A stretch of 64,000 bases of DNA from Trebonia sp963773105 (lineage in GTDB: Bacteria > Actinomycetota > Actinomycetes > Streptosporangiales > Streptosporangiaceae), in NCBI GenBank assembly GCA_963773105.1, contig CAVZAA010000002.1, forward strand, positions 744,001 to 808,000, read 5' to 3'. The notes below the pieces were generated by a model. It saw nothing but the letters and a program-made list of their open reading frames with translations, searched no databases and had not been told where the DNA came from. The number at the start of each line of letters is the position of its first letter. The stretch's first letter is position 1. This document shows, piece by piece, positions 29,121-38,392 of this stretch. A program made the position numbers and the translations under genes.

Positions 29121-31028
29121 GTGTGCGGAATCGCCGGGTGCTACCAGCAGTCTGACGGCCGCAAGCTCACCGACGTCATGACCGACCGCATCGCGCATCG
29201 CGGTCCGGACGCCGAGGGGGTCTGGAGCCACGAGGACGAGCGGGTCTCCGTGCACCTGGGCCACCGGCGGCTGTCGATCATCGACCTTTCCGCGGCGGCG
29301 GATCAGCCGCTGCGGAAGGGAAGCCTGGTGCTGAGCTACAACGGCGAGCTCTACAACTTCCGGGAGCTCCGCGCCCTGCTGCAGCAGGCCGGCGCCACCT
29401 TTGCCACCAACTCCGACACCGAGGTGGTGCTTGAGGCGTGGCGGCACTGGGGGCCGAAGGCGCTGAACCGGTTCCGCGGCATGTTCGCGTTCGCGCTCGC
29501 CGATACGTCGACGGGCGAGCTGGTGCTGGCCCGTGACCCCCTCGGCATCAAGCCGCTCTTCTACACCGAGCGGGGCGACGGCATCGTCTTCGCCTCCGAG
29601 CTGAAGGCGATCGTGGCGGCGCTCGGGACCGAGCTGCGGATCGAGCCGGGGGCCCTCGTGGCGTCCATGCTGTACTACTGGGTTCCGGAACAGCGCTGCG
29701 CCATTGCGGGCGTCAGCAAACTGCCGGCCGGCTCCTGGGCCAGGATCCGCCCTGGCGGCAGGACCGAGATCAGGCAGTACTGGCGAATTCAGGACGTGGC
29801 GGCGACGGCGGCTTACGGGCCGGCCGCGGACCTGAAGTCCGTGATCGAGGAGTCGGTCAGGGCGCACCTGGTGGCCGACGTACCGGTGTCGAGCTTCCTG
29901 TCGGGCGGACTCGACTCGAGCATCATCACCGTCCTCGCCCACCAGGACTCGGACGCGGTCGATGCGTACACGATCACCTTCCGTCCGGAGGACCAGAAGC
30001 TGGAGGCGATGCCGGACGACGCCGTCTACGCCAGAAAGGTCGCCAGGACATTCGGCATAGACCTGCACGAGATCGAGATCTCCCCGGACATCGCGGACCT
30101 GTTGCCTCGGATGGTCGACATGCTCGACGAGCCGATCGGAGATCCGGCCGCGATCAACACCGTGCTGATGTGCGAGGCGGCGCGCGCGCGGGGAGTCAAG
30201 GTGATCTTGTCCGGCATGGGCGCCGATGAGCTGTTCGGCGGATACCGGAGGCACCTGGCATGCCTGATGGCCAGCCGCTATCGGCGGCTGCCGGGCCCCG
30301 TCCGCGGCTCTGCCAGGTTCGCGGTGAACGGCCTTCCCGTGTCCGTTGGCGACCGTGGCCTGCGCTACCCGAGATGGGCCAAGCGGTTCATGACGTTCGC
30401 CGAGTTGCCGGAGGAAGCCCGGTTCCGTCGCAGTTACACGCTGTACGACCCCGAGGCGCTGACGGCGCTCATCGGTCCCGAGCTCGGTCGCCATGTCGGC
30501 GAGGTGATCGGCGAACACGCTGCGATCTACGACGACAACGACCTGGACGACGAGGTCAACCGGATGTGCCTGGCCGACGCCCGGCTGTTCATGGCGGGGC
30601 TCAACCTCACCTACACCGACCGCGCGAGCATGGCCGCCTCGGTGGAGGTGCGGGTGCCCTTCGTGGACAGGGTCGTCGCCGAGGCCGCGTTCACGATCCC
30701 GGGCAAGGACAAGATCCGCGGCCGGGTCCAGAAGGCGGCGCTCAAGGATGCGGCCGAGAACTGGCTTCCGCACGAGATCGTCCACCGGCCGAAGGCGTCG
30801 TTCGGGGCGCCGCTGCGCGCTTGGGTTCGCAACGACCTGAGGGAGCTGATCGGCGACGTGCTGGTCGGCGGTGAGCTCGTGGAACTCGGGCTGCTGGCCC
30901 GGGAACCGCTGCTGCGGCTGATCGCGGATGAGCAAGCGGGCCGAGGTGACTATGCGAAGCAGATCTGGCAGTTGCTGTCGATGGAGCTGTGGTACCGCCA
31001 GGTGCGCGCGGCTGGGGTAGCAGCCTAA
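29121..31028 (+). CDS. asnB: asparagine synthase (glutamine-hydrolysing) AsnB-type amidotransferase
   Basis: 635 residues from GTG 29121. After Met removal, Cys2 (MCGIAGCY) is the glutaminase nucleophile. The Ntn domain includes HRGPDAEGVW, LGHRRLSIIDLS and LSYNGELYNFRELR. The synthetase domain has the pyrophosphate loop SSFLSGGLDSSIIT (about residue 255) and MGADELFGGYRRHL. In polysaccharide loci, AsnB-like enzymes are thought to amidate carboxyl groups (for example uronic acids) rather than make asparagine. That role is inferred from context. It sits in a conserved cassette with the bi-domain oxidoreductase and heparinase genes. Confidence 0.92.
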   Translation: MCGIAGCYQQSDGRKLTDVMTDRIAHRGPDAEGVWSHEDERVSVHLGHRRLSIIDLSAAADQPLRKGSLVLSYNGELYNFRELRALLQQAGATFATNSDTEVVLEAWRHWGPKALNRFRGMFAFALADTSTGELVLARDPLGIKPLFYTERGDGIVFASELKAIVAALGTELRIEPGALVASMLYYWVPEQRCAIAGVSKLPAGSWARIRPGGRTEIRQYWRIQDVAATAAYGPAADLKSVIEESVRAHLVADVPVSSFLSGGLDSSIITVLAHQDSDAVDAYTITFRPEDQKLEAMPDDAVYARKVARTFGIDLHEIEISPDIADLLPRMVDMLDEPIGDPAAINTVLMCEAARARGVKVILSGMGADELFGGYRRHLACLMASRYRRLPGPVRGSARFAVNGLPVSVGDRGLRYPRWAKRFMTFAELPEEARFRRSYTLYDPEALTALIGPELGRHVGEVIGEHAAIYDDNDLDDEVNRMCLADARLFMAGLNLTYTDRASMAASVEVRVPFVDRVVAEAAFTIPGKDKIRGRVQKAALKDAAENWLPHEIVHRPKASFGAPLRAWVRNDLRELIGDVLVGGELVELGLLAREPLLRLIADEQAGRGDYAKQIWQLLSMELWYRQVRAAGVAA

Positions 31029-31063
31029 CCGTTCCGTTACTAGCCGAGGAGGCGCTCAAGCCG

Positions 31064-33235
31064 ATGAAGCAGATAGCCCAGAACTACAAGTCGGGAGAAC
31101 TGGCGGTCCTCGACGTGCCCGCCCCGACCTGCCGCCCAGGCGGTGTCCTGGTCCGCTCGCTGTTCTCGCTGATATCGACGGGCACCGAGATGATGAAGGT
31201 CACCGAGGCCAGCATGTCGATGGTGGGCATGGCGCGAGCCCGGCCCGACCAGGTGAAGAAGGTTCTCGACCAGGTACAGCAGCAGGGGCTCGGGGCCACC
31301 TACAAGAAGGTGATGAACAAGCTCGACTCCTACACCCCGCTCGGCTATTCGCTGTGCGGCGTGGTCACCGAGGTGGGGGCGGGCGCCGGGGAGTTCAAGG
31401 TCGGCCAGCTCGTCGCGTGCGCGGGCAATGAACAGGCACTGCACGCCGAGTACAACTGGGTGCCGGTCAACCTGTGCGCGGCCGTTCCCGCCGGGGTGCT
31501 GCCGGAGCACGCGGCGTTCGCGACCGTGGCATCGATCGCCCTGCACGGGGTGCGCAGATCCGAGGTCCAGCTGGGCGAGACCGCGGCCGTCATCGGCCTC
31601 GGACTGATCGGGCAGATCGTGGTCCGGCTGCTGGCGGCGGCCGGCGTGCGGGCGATCGGCGTCGATCCGGTCCCCGACCGCTGCCGTCTGGCCGAGAAGG
31701 GCGGCGCGGTCACCTGCGGCTCACCGGACGAGCTGGACGGCCTCCTGGCCGAACTCGCCCAGATCACTAGCGGGCGGGGCGCGGACCATGTGTTCCTGGC
31801 GGCGGGCGGGGACAGCAACGGCCCGGTCGAGGCGGCGGTGAAGCTGGCCAGGGACCGCGCCCGGATCGTCGATATCGGCAAGATGAAGCTTGACCTGCCG
31901 TGGAACGCCTACTACGAGAAGGAGCTGGACGTTCGGTTCTCCCGATCCTACGGGCCTGGCCGGTACGACACCCGCTACGAACTCGACGGCATCGACTACC
32001 CGGTCGGCTACGTGCGGTGGACCGAGAAACGGAACCTGGAATCCTTTCTCGACCTGCTCGCGCGGGGGGAGATTGAGGTGGGGACGCTCATCGACGGGGT
32101 GTTTCCGATGACGGACGCCGTCGCGGTATACGACGACCTCAAGACCGGCAGCCTCAAGGCCGTAGGGGTGCTGCTCGAGTACCCAGTCCCGGCCGATGGC
32201 GCATCCCCCCCGGCCACCAAGCTGGTGCTCCCGGGCGCTAAGCCGTCCGCTCCGAGGCACTCGGCGGCGGCCAAGGACCGGATCTCGATCGGCTTCGTCG
32301 GCGCAGGCAACTACGCGTCGTCGATGCTGCTGCCGCACTTGGCCAGGCTGCCAGCGGCGAACCTGGCGCACGTCGCCACCACCAAGTCGCTCTCGGCGGT
32401 CAACGCGCAGCGGAAGTTCGGCTTCGGCACCGCATCGACGGACTCGGAATCGGTCTTCGAGGATCCGTCGCTCGACGCGATCTTCATCGTGACCAGGCAC
32501 GCCACGCACGCCAGACTCGTCTGCCGGGCGCTGGAGACCGGGAAGGCGGTCTTCGTGGAGAAGCCGCTGGCGCTGACCCGCGAGGAGACCGATCAGATCG
32601 CGGCGGCGGTCAAGGAGACCGGCAACGACCGGCTCATGGTCGGCTTCAACCGGCGCTTCGCCCCGCTGCTGGTCGCGATGCGGAAGGACTTCGGCACCGT
32701 CGCGGCCACCGCGTCCACCAGGTACCTGGTCAACGCGGGCCCGCTCGCCAAGGACAGCTGGTACCTCAACGAGGAAGCCGAGGGGTCGCGGTTCACCGGC
32801 GAGGGCGGCCACTTCATCGACACGCTGGCCTGGTGGGCCGACAGCGTGGTCGAGCAGGTCTACGCGGTGCAGGGGTCGGAGCCGGGCGATGTCCAGGCGA
32901 CCTTCCGGTTCGCCAACGGCGCGTCGGGGGTGGTCGCCTACCTCACCGGCGGAAACCCCCGGTTCCCGAAGGAGACGATCGACGTCACCGGCGGCGGTCG
33001 GTCGGCGCGGCTTGACAACTTCAAGGCCACCGAGGTCTGGACCGGGCGCGGCAAGTCCACCGCGAAGGCGCGCGGCGGCCAGGACAAGGGCCAGCAGTCG
33101 GAGGTGGCGGCGTTCGTCGAGGCCGTGCGGACCGGCGCCCCGATGCCGATCGGCCTGGACTCCCTGCTGAGCACGACGCGGGCCACCATCGCGGTGCGAG
33201 AAAGCCTGCTCAGCGGCCGTCAGGAGCTGGTGTGA
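31064..33235 (+). CDS. bi-domain oxidoreductase (zinc-type alcohol dehydrogenase + Gfo/Idh/MocA)
   Basis: 723 residues from ATG 31064, well placed after GGAGG. Residues ~1-370 are a medium-chain dehydrogenase: GVLVRSLFSLISTGTE, YSLCGVVTEVGAGAGEFKVG, and nucleotide loop AAVIGLGLIGQIVVRLL. Residues ~400-723 are a Gfo/Idh/MocA dehydrogenase: ISIGFVGAGNYASSMLLPHL, then AVFVEKPLALTREE and the GEGGHFIDTL motif. This natural fusion recurs in bacterial capsule loci next to a heparinase-like gene and asnB; its reaction is not established. It overlaps the heparinase gene (GTGA at 33232-33235). Confidence 0.92.
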   Translation: MKQIAQNYKSGELAVLDVPAPTCRPGGVLVRSLFSLISTGTEMMKVTEASMSMVGMARARPDQVKKVLDQVQQQGLGATYKKVMNKLDSYTPLGYSLCGVVTEVGAGAGEFKVGQLVACAGNEQALHAEYNWVPVNLCAAVPAGVLPEHAAFATVASIALHGVRRSEVQLGETAAVIGLGLIGQIVVRLLAAAGVRAIGVDPVPDRCRLAEKGGAVTCGSPDELDGLLAELAQITSGRGADHVFLAAGGDSNGPVEAAVKLARDRARIVDIGKMKLDLPWNAYYEKELDVRFSRSYGPGRYDTRYELDGIDYPVGYVRWTEKRNLESFLDLLARGEIEVGTLIDGVFPMTDAVAVYDDLKTGSLKAVGVLLEYPVPADGASPPATKLVLPGAKPSAPRHSAAAKDRISIGFVGAGNYASSMLLPHLARLPAANLAHVATTKSLSAVNAQRKFGFGTASTDSESVFEDPSLDAIFIVTRHATHARLVCRALETGKAVFVEKPLALTREETDQIAAAVKETGNDRLMVGFNRRFAPLLVAMRKDFGTVAATASTRYLVNAGPLAKDSWYLNEEAEGSRFTGEGGHFIDTLAWWADSVVEQVYAVQGSEPGDVQATFRFANGASGVVAYLTGGNPRFPKETIDVTGGGRSARLDNFKATEVWTGRGKSTAKARGGQDKGQQSEVAAFVEAVRTGAPMPIGLDSLLSTTRATIAVRESLLSGRQELV

Positions 33236-35307
33236 GCGAAACCGAGACCTCGAAGTTCAGCTGGTACGCGCGGCGTCTCGGCCGGATGTCGGCCGCCGAG
33301 ATGGCGTGTCGGGTTCGCGAGCAGGCTGTGCGACGGGCGTGGGCGCGCCGCCAGGTACGCCCCGGTGACCTCGATTCGATGCCTCCGCTGGCCGCCGCGC
33401 GGCCGCCGGGCGAGCGGCGGTTCACCGCCGTCTTGCCGTCGGGTGCCGCCAAGCTCGTGCCCGACCGGGCTGTGTCCGCGATCATCTCGGACGCGGACCG
33501 GCTGCTCAAGGGCGAGTGGGAGATGCTCGGCGTGCTCAGGAACGACATGGAGAGCCCCGATTGGTTCCGTGATCCGGTGACCGGCCGGCGATCAAGCCCG
33601 GAGGCGTACGCGTTCTCGCTCGACCAGCGCGACGAGTCCGCGGTCGGCAACGTCAAGCAGGTATGGGAGGTCAGCCGGCTGCAGCACCTGACGCTGCTCG
33701 CGGCCGCCTGGTACCTGACCGGCGTGGACGCCTACGCGGTGCGAGTGGCGGACCAGCTCCAGTCGTGGTGGCGGGAGAACCCGTTTCTGTCGGGGATCAA
33801 CTGGACGAGCGGCATCGAGCTCGGGATCCGGCTGATCAACCTGGCCTGGATCAGGCGGCTGCTCGACGGCTGGCCGGGCGTCACCGGTCTTTTCGAGCAC
33901 AACGACCTCGCCGTGCGGCAGATCTACTGGCACCAGCAGTACCTGGCCGCGTTCGAGAGCCGTGGCTCCTCGGCCAACAACCACGTGATCGCCGAGGCGG
34001 CGGGCCAACTGGTGGCGAGCTGCGCCTTCCCGTGGTTTCACGAAAGCGAACGCTGGCGTAACGATTCGTCACTGCTCCTTGATCGGGAGCTCACGCGTAA
34101 CACCTTCCCGTCCGGGGTCAATCGTGAGCTCGCGTCCGACTACCACGGATTCGTGGCCGAGCTCGGTTTCTTCGCCGCGATCGAGGCATCGGTCGCGGGC
34201 ACGCCGCTGAGCGACACGACTTGGCAGCTGCTGTGCGCGATGACGGACTGCATGGCGGCCCTGGTCGATGAGCAAGGCCGGCCGCCGCGCCAGGGGGACT
34301 CCGACGAAGGAAGCGTGGTCGTCATTGACGCCCCCGAGCACAATCGGTGGCCGGCGCTGCTCGCGCTGGGCGGGGCGCTATTCGGACCGCTCGACTGGTG
34401 GCCGCAGGTGGTGCCGGACGCCGGCAGCGTCCTGGTCGGCGCCCTGCTCGGTCCGGATGGCCCGGTCAGGGAAGTCGCTGGCCGGGCTGATCGGCGGCCG
34501 TCCCGCTTCCCCGACGCCGGTCTGACCATCCTCAGAACGGACGCGGCGGACGCGCCGGAGATATGGTGCCGCTGCGATGGCGGACCGCACGGCTTCCTGT
34601 CGATCGCCGCCCACGCCCACGCGGACGCGCTTTCCGTGGAGGTGAGGTACGGCGGGGTAGACGTTCTGGCTGACCCGGGTACCTACTGCTATCACGGCGA
34701 ACCCGAATGGCGGAGTTACTTCCGCTCCACGATCGCGCACAGCACCGTCGAGATCGGCGGCCGGAGCCAGTCGGCTGAATGCGGCCCGTTCATGTGGTCA
34801 CGACACGCGCGGACCATGGAGATCGATGTCCCCGACGCGGCGCTGAACTGGACCGCGGAGCACGACGGGTACGGCGCCCTCCGCCCGCAGGCGTGGCACC
34901 GGCGCTCCGTCAGACTCGACCCCGAGGCGCGCGCCATCGACATCGCCGACGTGATCGACGGCGCCGGCCATGAGGTGCGGATGGCGTTCCACTTCGGCCC
35001 GCTCGTGCGGGTCTCGCTCGACGGCGTCCACGCGGAGCTGTCATGGCCGGACGCGGTGGTTCCGGGAACGGCGCGGCTTGAACTGCCGGCCGGGCTCGAC
35101 TGGCGCGCTCACCGAGGAGAGGTGGACCCGCCCCTCGGGTGGTACTCCGATGGGCTCGGGCGGAAGACGCCGGCCGTCACGCTCGTCGGCACCGGTCGAT
35201 GCAGGCGTGACACCCCGCTCATAACCAGGCTGGAATTCGTCGATTTGAAAACCGACGACTACGCGGGATCGGCATATTCGGAAGACATTCGTGCGGAGGT
35301 CCGGTAG
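33232..35307 (+). CDS. heparinase II/III-like protein
   Basis: 691 residues from GTG 33232. The N-terminal alpha-toroid shows WTSGIELGIRLINLAWIRRL and SSANNHVIAEAAGQLVASCA. The C-terminal beta domain has AAHAHADALSVEVRYGG and ADPGTYCYHGEPEWR, which contain the conserved His and Tyr of the family. No signal peptide is visible, unusual for a secreted lyase but usual for the capsule-locus members, which may act in the cytoplasm during synthesis. Known relatives cleave uronate-containing glycans by beta-elimination; whether this one is catalytic is unknown. Confidence 0.9.
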   Translation: MSETETSKFSWYARRLGRMSAAEMACRVREQAVRRAWARRQVRPGDLDSMPPLAAARPPGERRFTAVLPSGAAKLVPDRAVSAIISDADRLLKGEWEMLGVLRNDMESPDWFRDPVTGRRSSPEAYAFSLDQRDESAVGNVKQVWEVSRLQHLTLLAAAWYLTGVDAYAVRVADQLQSWWRENPFLSGINWTSGIELGIRLINLAWIRRLLDGWPGVTGLFEHNDLAVRQIYWHQQYLAAFESRGSSANNHVIAEAAGQLVASCAFPWFHESERWRNDSSLLLDRELTRNTFPSGVNRELASDYHGFVAELGFFAAIEASVAGTPLSDTTWQLLCAMTDCMAALVDEQGRPPRQGDSDEGSVVVIDAPEHNRWPALLALGGALFGPLDWWPQVVPDAGSVLVGALLGPDGPVREVAGRADRRPSRFPDAGLTILRTDAADAPEIWCRCDGGPHGFLSIAAHAHADALSVEVRYGGVDVLADPGTYCYHGEPEWRSYFRSTIAHSTVEIGGRSQSAECGPFMWSRHARTMEIDVPDAALNWTAEHDGYGALRPQAWHRRSVRLDPEARAIDIADVIDGAGHEVRMAFHFGPLVRVSLDGVHAELSWPDAVVPGTARLELPAGLDWRAHRGEVDPPLGWYSDGLGRKTPAVTLVGTGRCRRDTPLITRLEFVDLKTDDYAGSAYSEDIRAEVR

Positions 35308-36596
35308 TGACTCAGCAGCCCTTGAACCTGCGACGTGTTTCCGAGCTGGTCGGCAGGCACAAGGCGGTGGTTGGTGCCGCGATCGGGATCGGGCTGATCG
35401 TCGGTGCGGCGATCGGATCGATCGACCCGCCGTCGGTGAGCAGTTCGGCCCTCGTGATCTTGCCCACCACCAGGACATCGACGCAGACCCTGATGGTGAT
35501 CGCGACCAGTGATCCGGTGCTCTCGGCGGCGCGGCCCGCCATCAGCCCCGCCCCCGCGAGCATCGTCGCGCTCCGCCGGGAGGTGGACGCGACCAGCTCG
35601 AGCCCGAACGTCGTCTCGATCAACGCGCAGAACGGGAGCGCCGCCGTCGCGGAGAGCACCGCCAACGCGGTCGCGAACGCGTTTGTCGGATACCTGGCCT
35701 CCTCGCAGAGCCCGGTCGGGCAGCTGTCAGCCAGGGTCCTGCAGCCCGCGACCACTGCGTCGGGACCTAACCCGCTGACGCACCGGCTCGTCTACGGCCT
35801 GGCGGGAGCGATCGCCGGACTCCTCGTCGGCATCGTCGCGGCGGCCGCTAAGGGCAGAGGTGATCGGCGGCTGCGTACCCGCGATGAGCTGGCGAACTCC
35901 ATCGGCGTCCCGGTCCTGGCGTCGCTGCCGGTCAGCCATCCGTCCAACCCGCAGGAGTGGGCGAAACTGCTGGGCAGCTATGAGCCCGCGGCGGTGCATG
36001 GGTGGCGGCTGCGCAAGATGCTCCAGCACCTCAACGTGGCCGGGGTGAACCTCACGGCAAACCCGGAGGGGCCGCCGTCCGTCGTCGCCGTGGTCTCGCT
36101 GACCAAGGATCCTCGTGCGCTCGCCCTCGGCCCCCAGCTGGCGGTGTTCGCCGCCTCCCTCGGAATAGCGACGGCGCTGGTGATCGGCCACTCGCAGGAT
36201 CCGGAGGCGATCACCGCGCTCAAGGTGGCCTGCGCCGGGTGGCAAGGGGACCAGCGCGGCCTGCGGGTTGCCGTCCTTGGCAAGGACGGCCCGGACATAC
36301 CGAGCGACACCGCGCTTACCGTGGTCGTGGCCGTCCTCGACGAGGTGGACCAGCAGCCGGTGGACATGCTGCGGGCTACCGCCACCCTGCTCGGCGTCTC
36401 GACCGGGGGCGCGACCGCCGAGCAGCTCGCCCGCATGGCCATGAGCGCGGCCGCCGAAGGCCGCGAGGTCGTCGGCCTGCTCGTCGCCGACCCCGACCCC
36501 TCCGACCGCACCACCGGCCGGATCCCGCAACTGCCGCGGCCGGCGCCCCGGATGCCGACGCGGCATAACGGCGTAACGACGGAGGCCCTGCGGTGA
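35307..36596 (+). CDS. Wzz/chain-length-determinant-like membrane protein, no obvious kinase P-loop
   Basis: 429 residues from GTG 35307. A transmembrane helix (about residues 22-42) and a second (about 150-172) enclose an extracellular loop typical of polysaccharide co-polymerases. The cytoplasmic part resembles a BY-kinase or ParA-like fold (SVVAVVSLTKDPRALALGPQ and ALVIGHSQDPEAITALKVA). No GxxxxGKS/T Walker A loop and no tyrosine-rich tail are seen, so it is probably not a kinase. It likely controls polymer length together with the next gene, which it overlaps by 4 bp. Confidence 0.82.
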   Translation: MTQQPLNLRRVSELVGRHKAVVGAAIGIGLIVGAAIGSIDPPSVSSSALVILPTTRTSTQTLMVIATSDPVLSAARPAISPAPASIVALRREVDATSSSPNVVSINAQNGSAAVAESTANAVANAFVGYLASSQSPVGQLSARVLQPATTASGPNPLTHRLVYGLAGAIAGLLVGIVAAAAKGRGDRRLRTRDELANSIGVPVLASLPVSHPSNPQEWAKLLGSYEPAAVHGWRLRKMLQHLNVAGVNLTANPEGPPSVVAVVSLTKDPRALALGPQLAVFAASLGIATALVIGHSQDPEAITALKVACAGWQGDQRGLRVAVLGKDGPDIPSDTALTVVVAVLDEVDQQPVDMLRATATLLGVSTGGATAEQLARMAMSAAAEGREVVGLLVADPDPSDRTTGRIPQLPRPAPRMPTRHNGVTTEALR

Positions 36597-38392
36597 ACGA
36601 GGCAGAAGGCAACCACAAGCAGCCCAATCACACACTGCTGGACACGCTATCCCCCGACGATGTGCGGGAACGGCTGTGGACGTACGAGGACTTCACGGTC
36701 GAGGAGGAGCATCCGCCGTTCAACGTGGCGGGTGCCTTCGCCAGCTTGGGCTTCATCGGCGCCGCAGTGCGGCGAAGCGGTCGGTTCTGTCTCGTCCTGG
36801 CGGCCATCGGCATGGTGGCGGGCCTGGGCATCTTCATCGCGTACCCCGTCGCCTACCAGGCCAACGTCACCGTGCTGGTCAAGAACGACCCCGCCGAGGA
36901 CCCGGTCTCCGCCATGCTCACCCAGGTGGTCCTGGTGGAGAGCCAGTCGGTCGCGTCGGGCGCCGTCAAGGCGCTCGGTCTCACCCAGAGCGTCAGCAGC
37001 TTCCAGGCCGCCTACACCGCCACGGTGGTCACCAACCAGGTCCTGTCGATCACGGCCAACGCGCCTACCAGCAACGGCGCGGTCGATCGGGCCAATGAAA
37101 TCGCGGCCCAGTACCTCAAGTTCCGCGCCAGCACGCTCCTCGCCCAGCAGGCGCAGGTGGCGGCCGCGAACGCAGAACTGGTGCCTCAGGCCAAGCAGCA
37201 GATCGCCGCCCTGCAGAATCGGATCAGCCAGCTCCAAGGGCAGCCATCGCAGCAGGCAGAGCTCACCAAGCTGCAGCGTCAGCTGAAGACGGCGACCGAC
37301 TCGCTGCCCACGCTTGAGCAGTCGGTGACCGGGCTGACGACGGCCGAGGCGAACACAACCAGCGCCATGATCGCCGGCAGTCAGGTGCTCAACGCGGCGA
37401 CGCCGTTGCACCACTCCAAGATCAAGGACGTCCTCGAGTACGTTCTCTCCGGCCTGATCGGCGGGTTGGCGATCGGGCTCGGCATCGTGATCGTCCGCGA
37501 GCTGATCTCAGACCGGCTCCGCCGCCGTGACGATATCGCCGCCGCCCTGGGCGGCCCGATCCGGCTGAGCGTCGGCCGACTGCGCTCGCGGACGTTCCGG
37601 CTGAGGGTCGGATGGCTGGACAAGCGGCCGTTCGGGCTGGGCGTGGGGTGGCCGGGCATGCGCCGGTTCCAGTTGGGCGGCTCCTCCGCGGCGGACAGGA
37701 GCCGCGACCTGCGGCGGATCGCGGTCCAGCTGCGCAACTCGGCCGCCCGTCCGACTGACCGAGCTGCCACGCTGGCGGTCGTCGCGGTGGACAACGCCCA
37801 TGAGATCGCCCCTGCCCTGGTGATCCTGGCCGAGCTCTGCGCGAAGGAGGGCACGCGGCTCCTCGTCGCCGATCTTGTTCGGGGAGCCCCGGTCGCGAAG
37901 TTGCTTGGAGCCAGAGGCTCCGGGGTGCAGAAGGCTCGAAGCAGTGGCGGGTTCATGGTCGTGGTCACTCCGCAGCAGGCCGACCTGACGCCGTCCGGCC
38001 CGCTCAGCTCGGCCGTTGCGGCGGGTGCGCTTGCTCCGGCGCCATCGGAGGCCCTGGTCTCGACGGCGAAGGACGCCGATCTCTTGGTCGCCATCGCGGA
38101 ACTCGACCCCGCGGTCGGCGGCGAGCATCTGAGCACGTGGGCAGAGGCCGCCGTCGCCGTGTTCACAGCGGGCAAGACCCGGGCGACGCGGGCGTACGCG
38201 GTAGGCGAGATGCTACGGCTGTCGGGCATCCGCGCCGTCTCCGGCATCGTCGTCGGCGCCGACAAGACCGACCAGAGCCTTGGCTCGGCCCCGGGCCCGG
38301 ACGCGGTGCTGCCAGCAGGCATGAGGTCGTCGAATGGCACCAATGGCGCCAACGGCGGCAATGGTGCCGATCCGGGACACTCGCTCTCGTGA
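36593..38392 (+). CDS. Wzz/chain-length-determinant-like protein with coiled coil and internal repeats
   Basis: 599 residues from GTG 36593. The first transmembrane helix is about residues 62-84 (CLVLAAIGMVAGLGIFIAYP). An extracellular region contains a coiled coil (about 190-250, including AALQNRISQLQGQPSQQAEL). The second helix is about 281-303. Next come three 12-residue repeats (about 323-358, see the repeat entry) and a P-loop-less BY-kinase-like domain (RAATLAVVAVDNAHEIAPAL, TRLLVADLVRGAPVAKLLG). The tail is Asn/Gly-rich. It probably partners with the preceding protein in chain-length control and overlaps the polymerase gene by 4 bp. Confidence 0.82.
   Translation: MNEAEGNHKQPNHTLLDTLSPDDVRERLWTYEDFTVEEEHPPFNVAGAFASLGFIGAAVRRSGRFCLVLAAIGMVAGLGIFIAYPVAYQANVTVLVKNDPAEDPVSAMLTQVVLVESQSVASGAVKALGLTQSVSSFQAAYTATVVTNQVLSITANAPTSNGAVDRANEIAAQYLKFRASTLLAQQAQVAAANAELVPQAKQQIAALQNRISQLQGQPSQQAELTKLQRQLKTATDSLPTLEQSVTGLTTAEANTTSAMIAGSQVLNAATPLHHSKIKDVLEYVLSGLIGGLAIGLGIVIVRELISDRLRRRDDIAAALGGPIRLSVGRLRSRTFRLRVGWLDKRPFGLGVGWPGMRRFQLGGSSAADRSRDLRRIAVQLRNSAARPTDRAATLAVVAVDNAHEIAPALVILAELCAKEGTRLLVADLVRGAPVAKLLGARGSGVQKARSSGGFMVVVTPQQADLTPSGPLSSAVAAGALAPAPSEALVSTAKDADLLVAIAELDPAVGGEHLSTWAEAAVAVFTAGKTRATRAYAVGEMLRLSGIRAVSGIVVGADKTDQSLGSAPGPDAVLPAGMRSSNGTNGANGGNGADPGHSLS
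37559..37681 (+). repeat. three tandem 36-bp units plus a partial fourth inside the second Wzz-like gene
   Basis: Units 37559-37594, 37595-37630 and 37631-37666, then a partial at 37667-37681. They encode IRLSVGRLRSRT, FRLRVGWLDKRP, FGLGVGWPGMRR and FQLGG. The alternating hydrophobic/basic residues suggest beta strands or an amphipathic surface next to the inner membrane face. Confidence 0.85.

Noticed and set aside
29061..30935. 624-codon minus-strand frame opposite asnB
   Set aside because: It is an antisense shadow of a clearly identified asparagine synthase.
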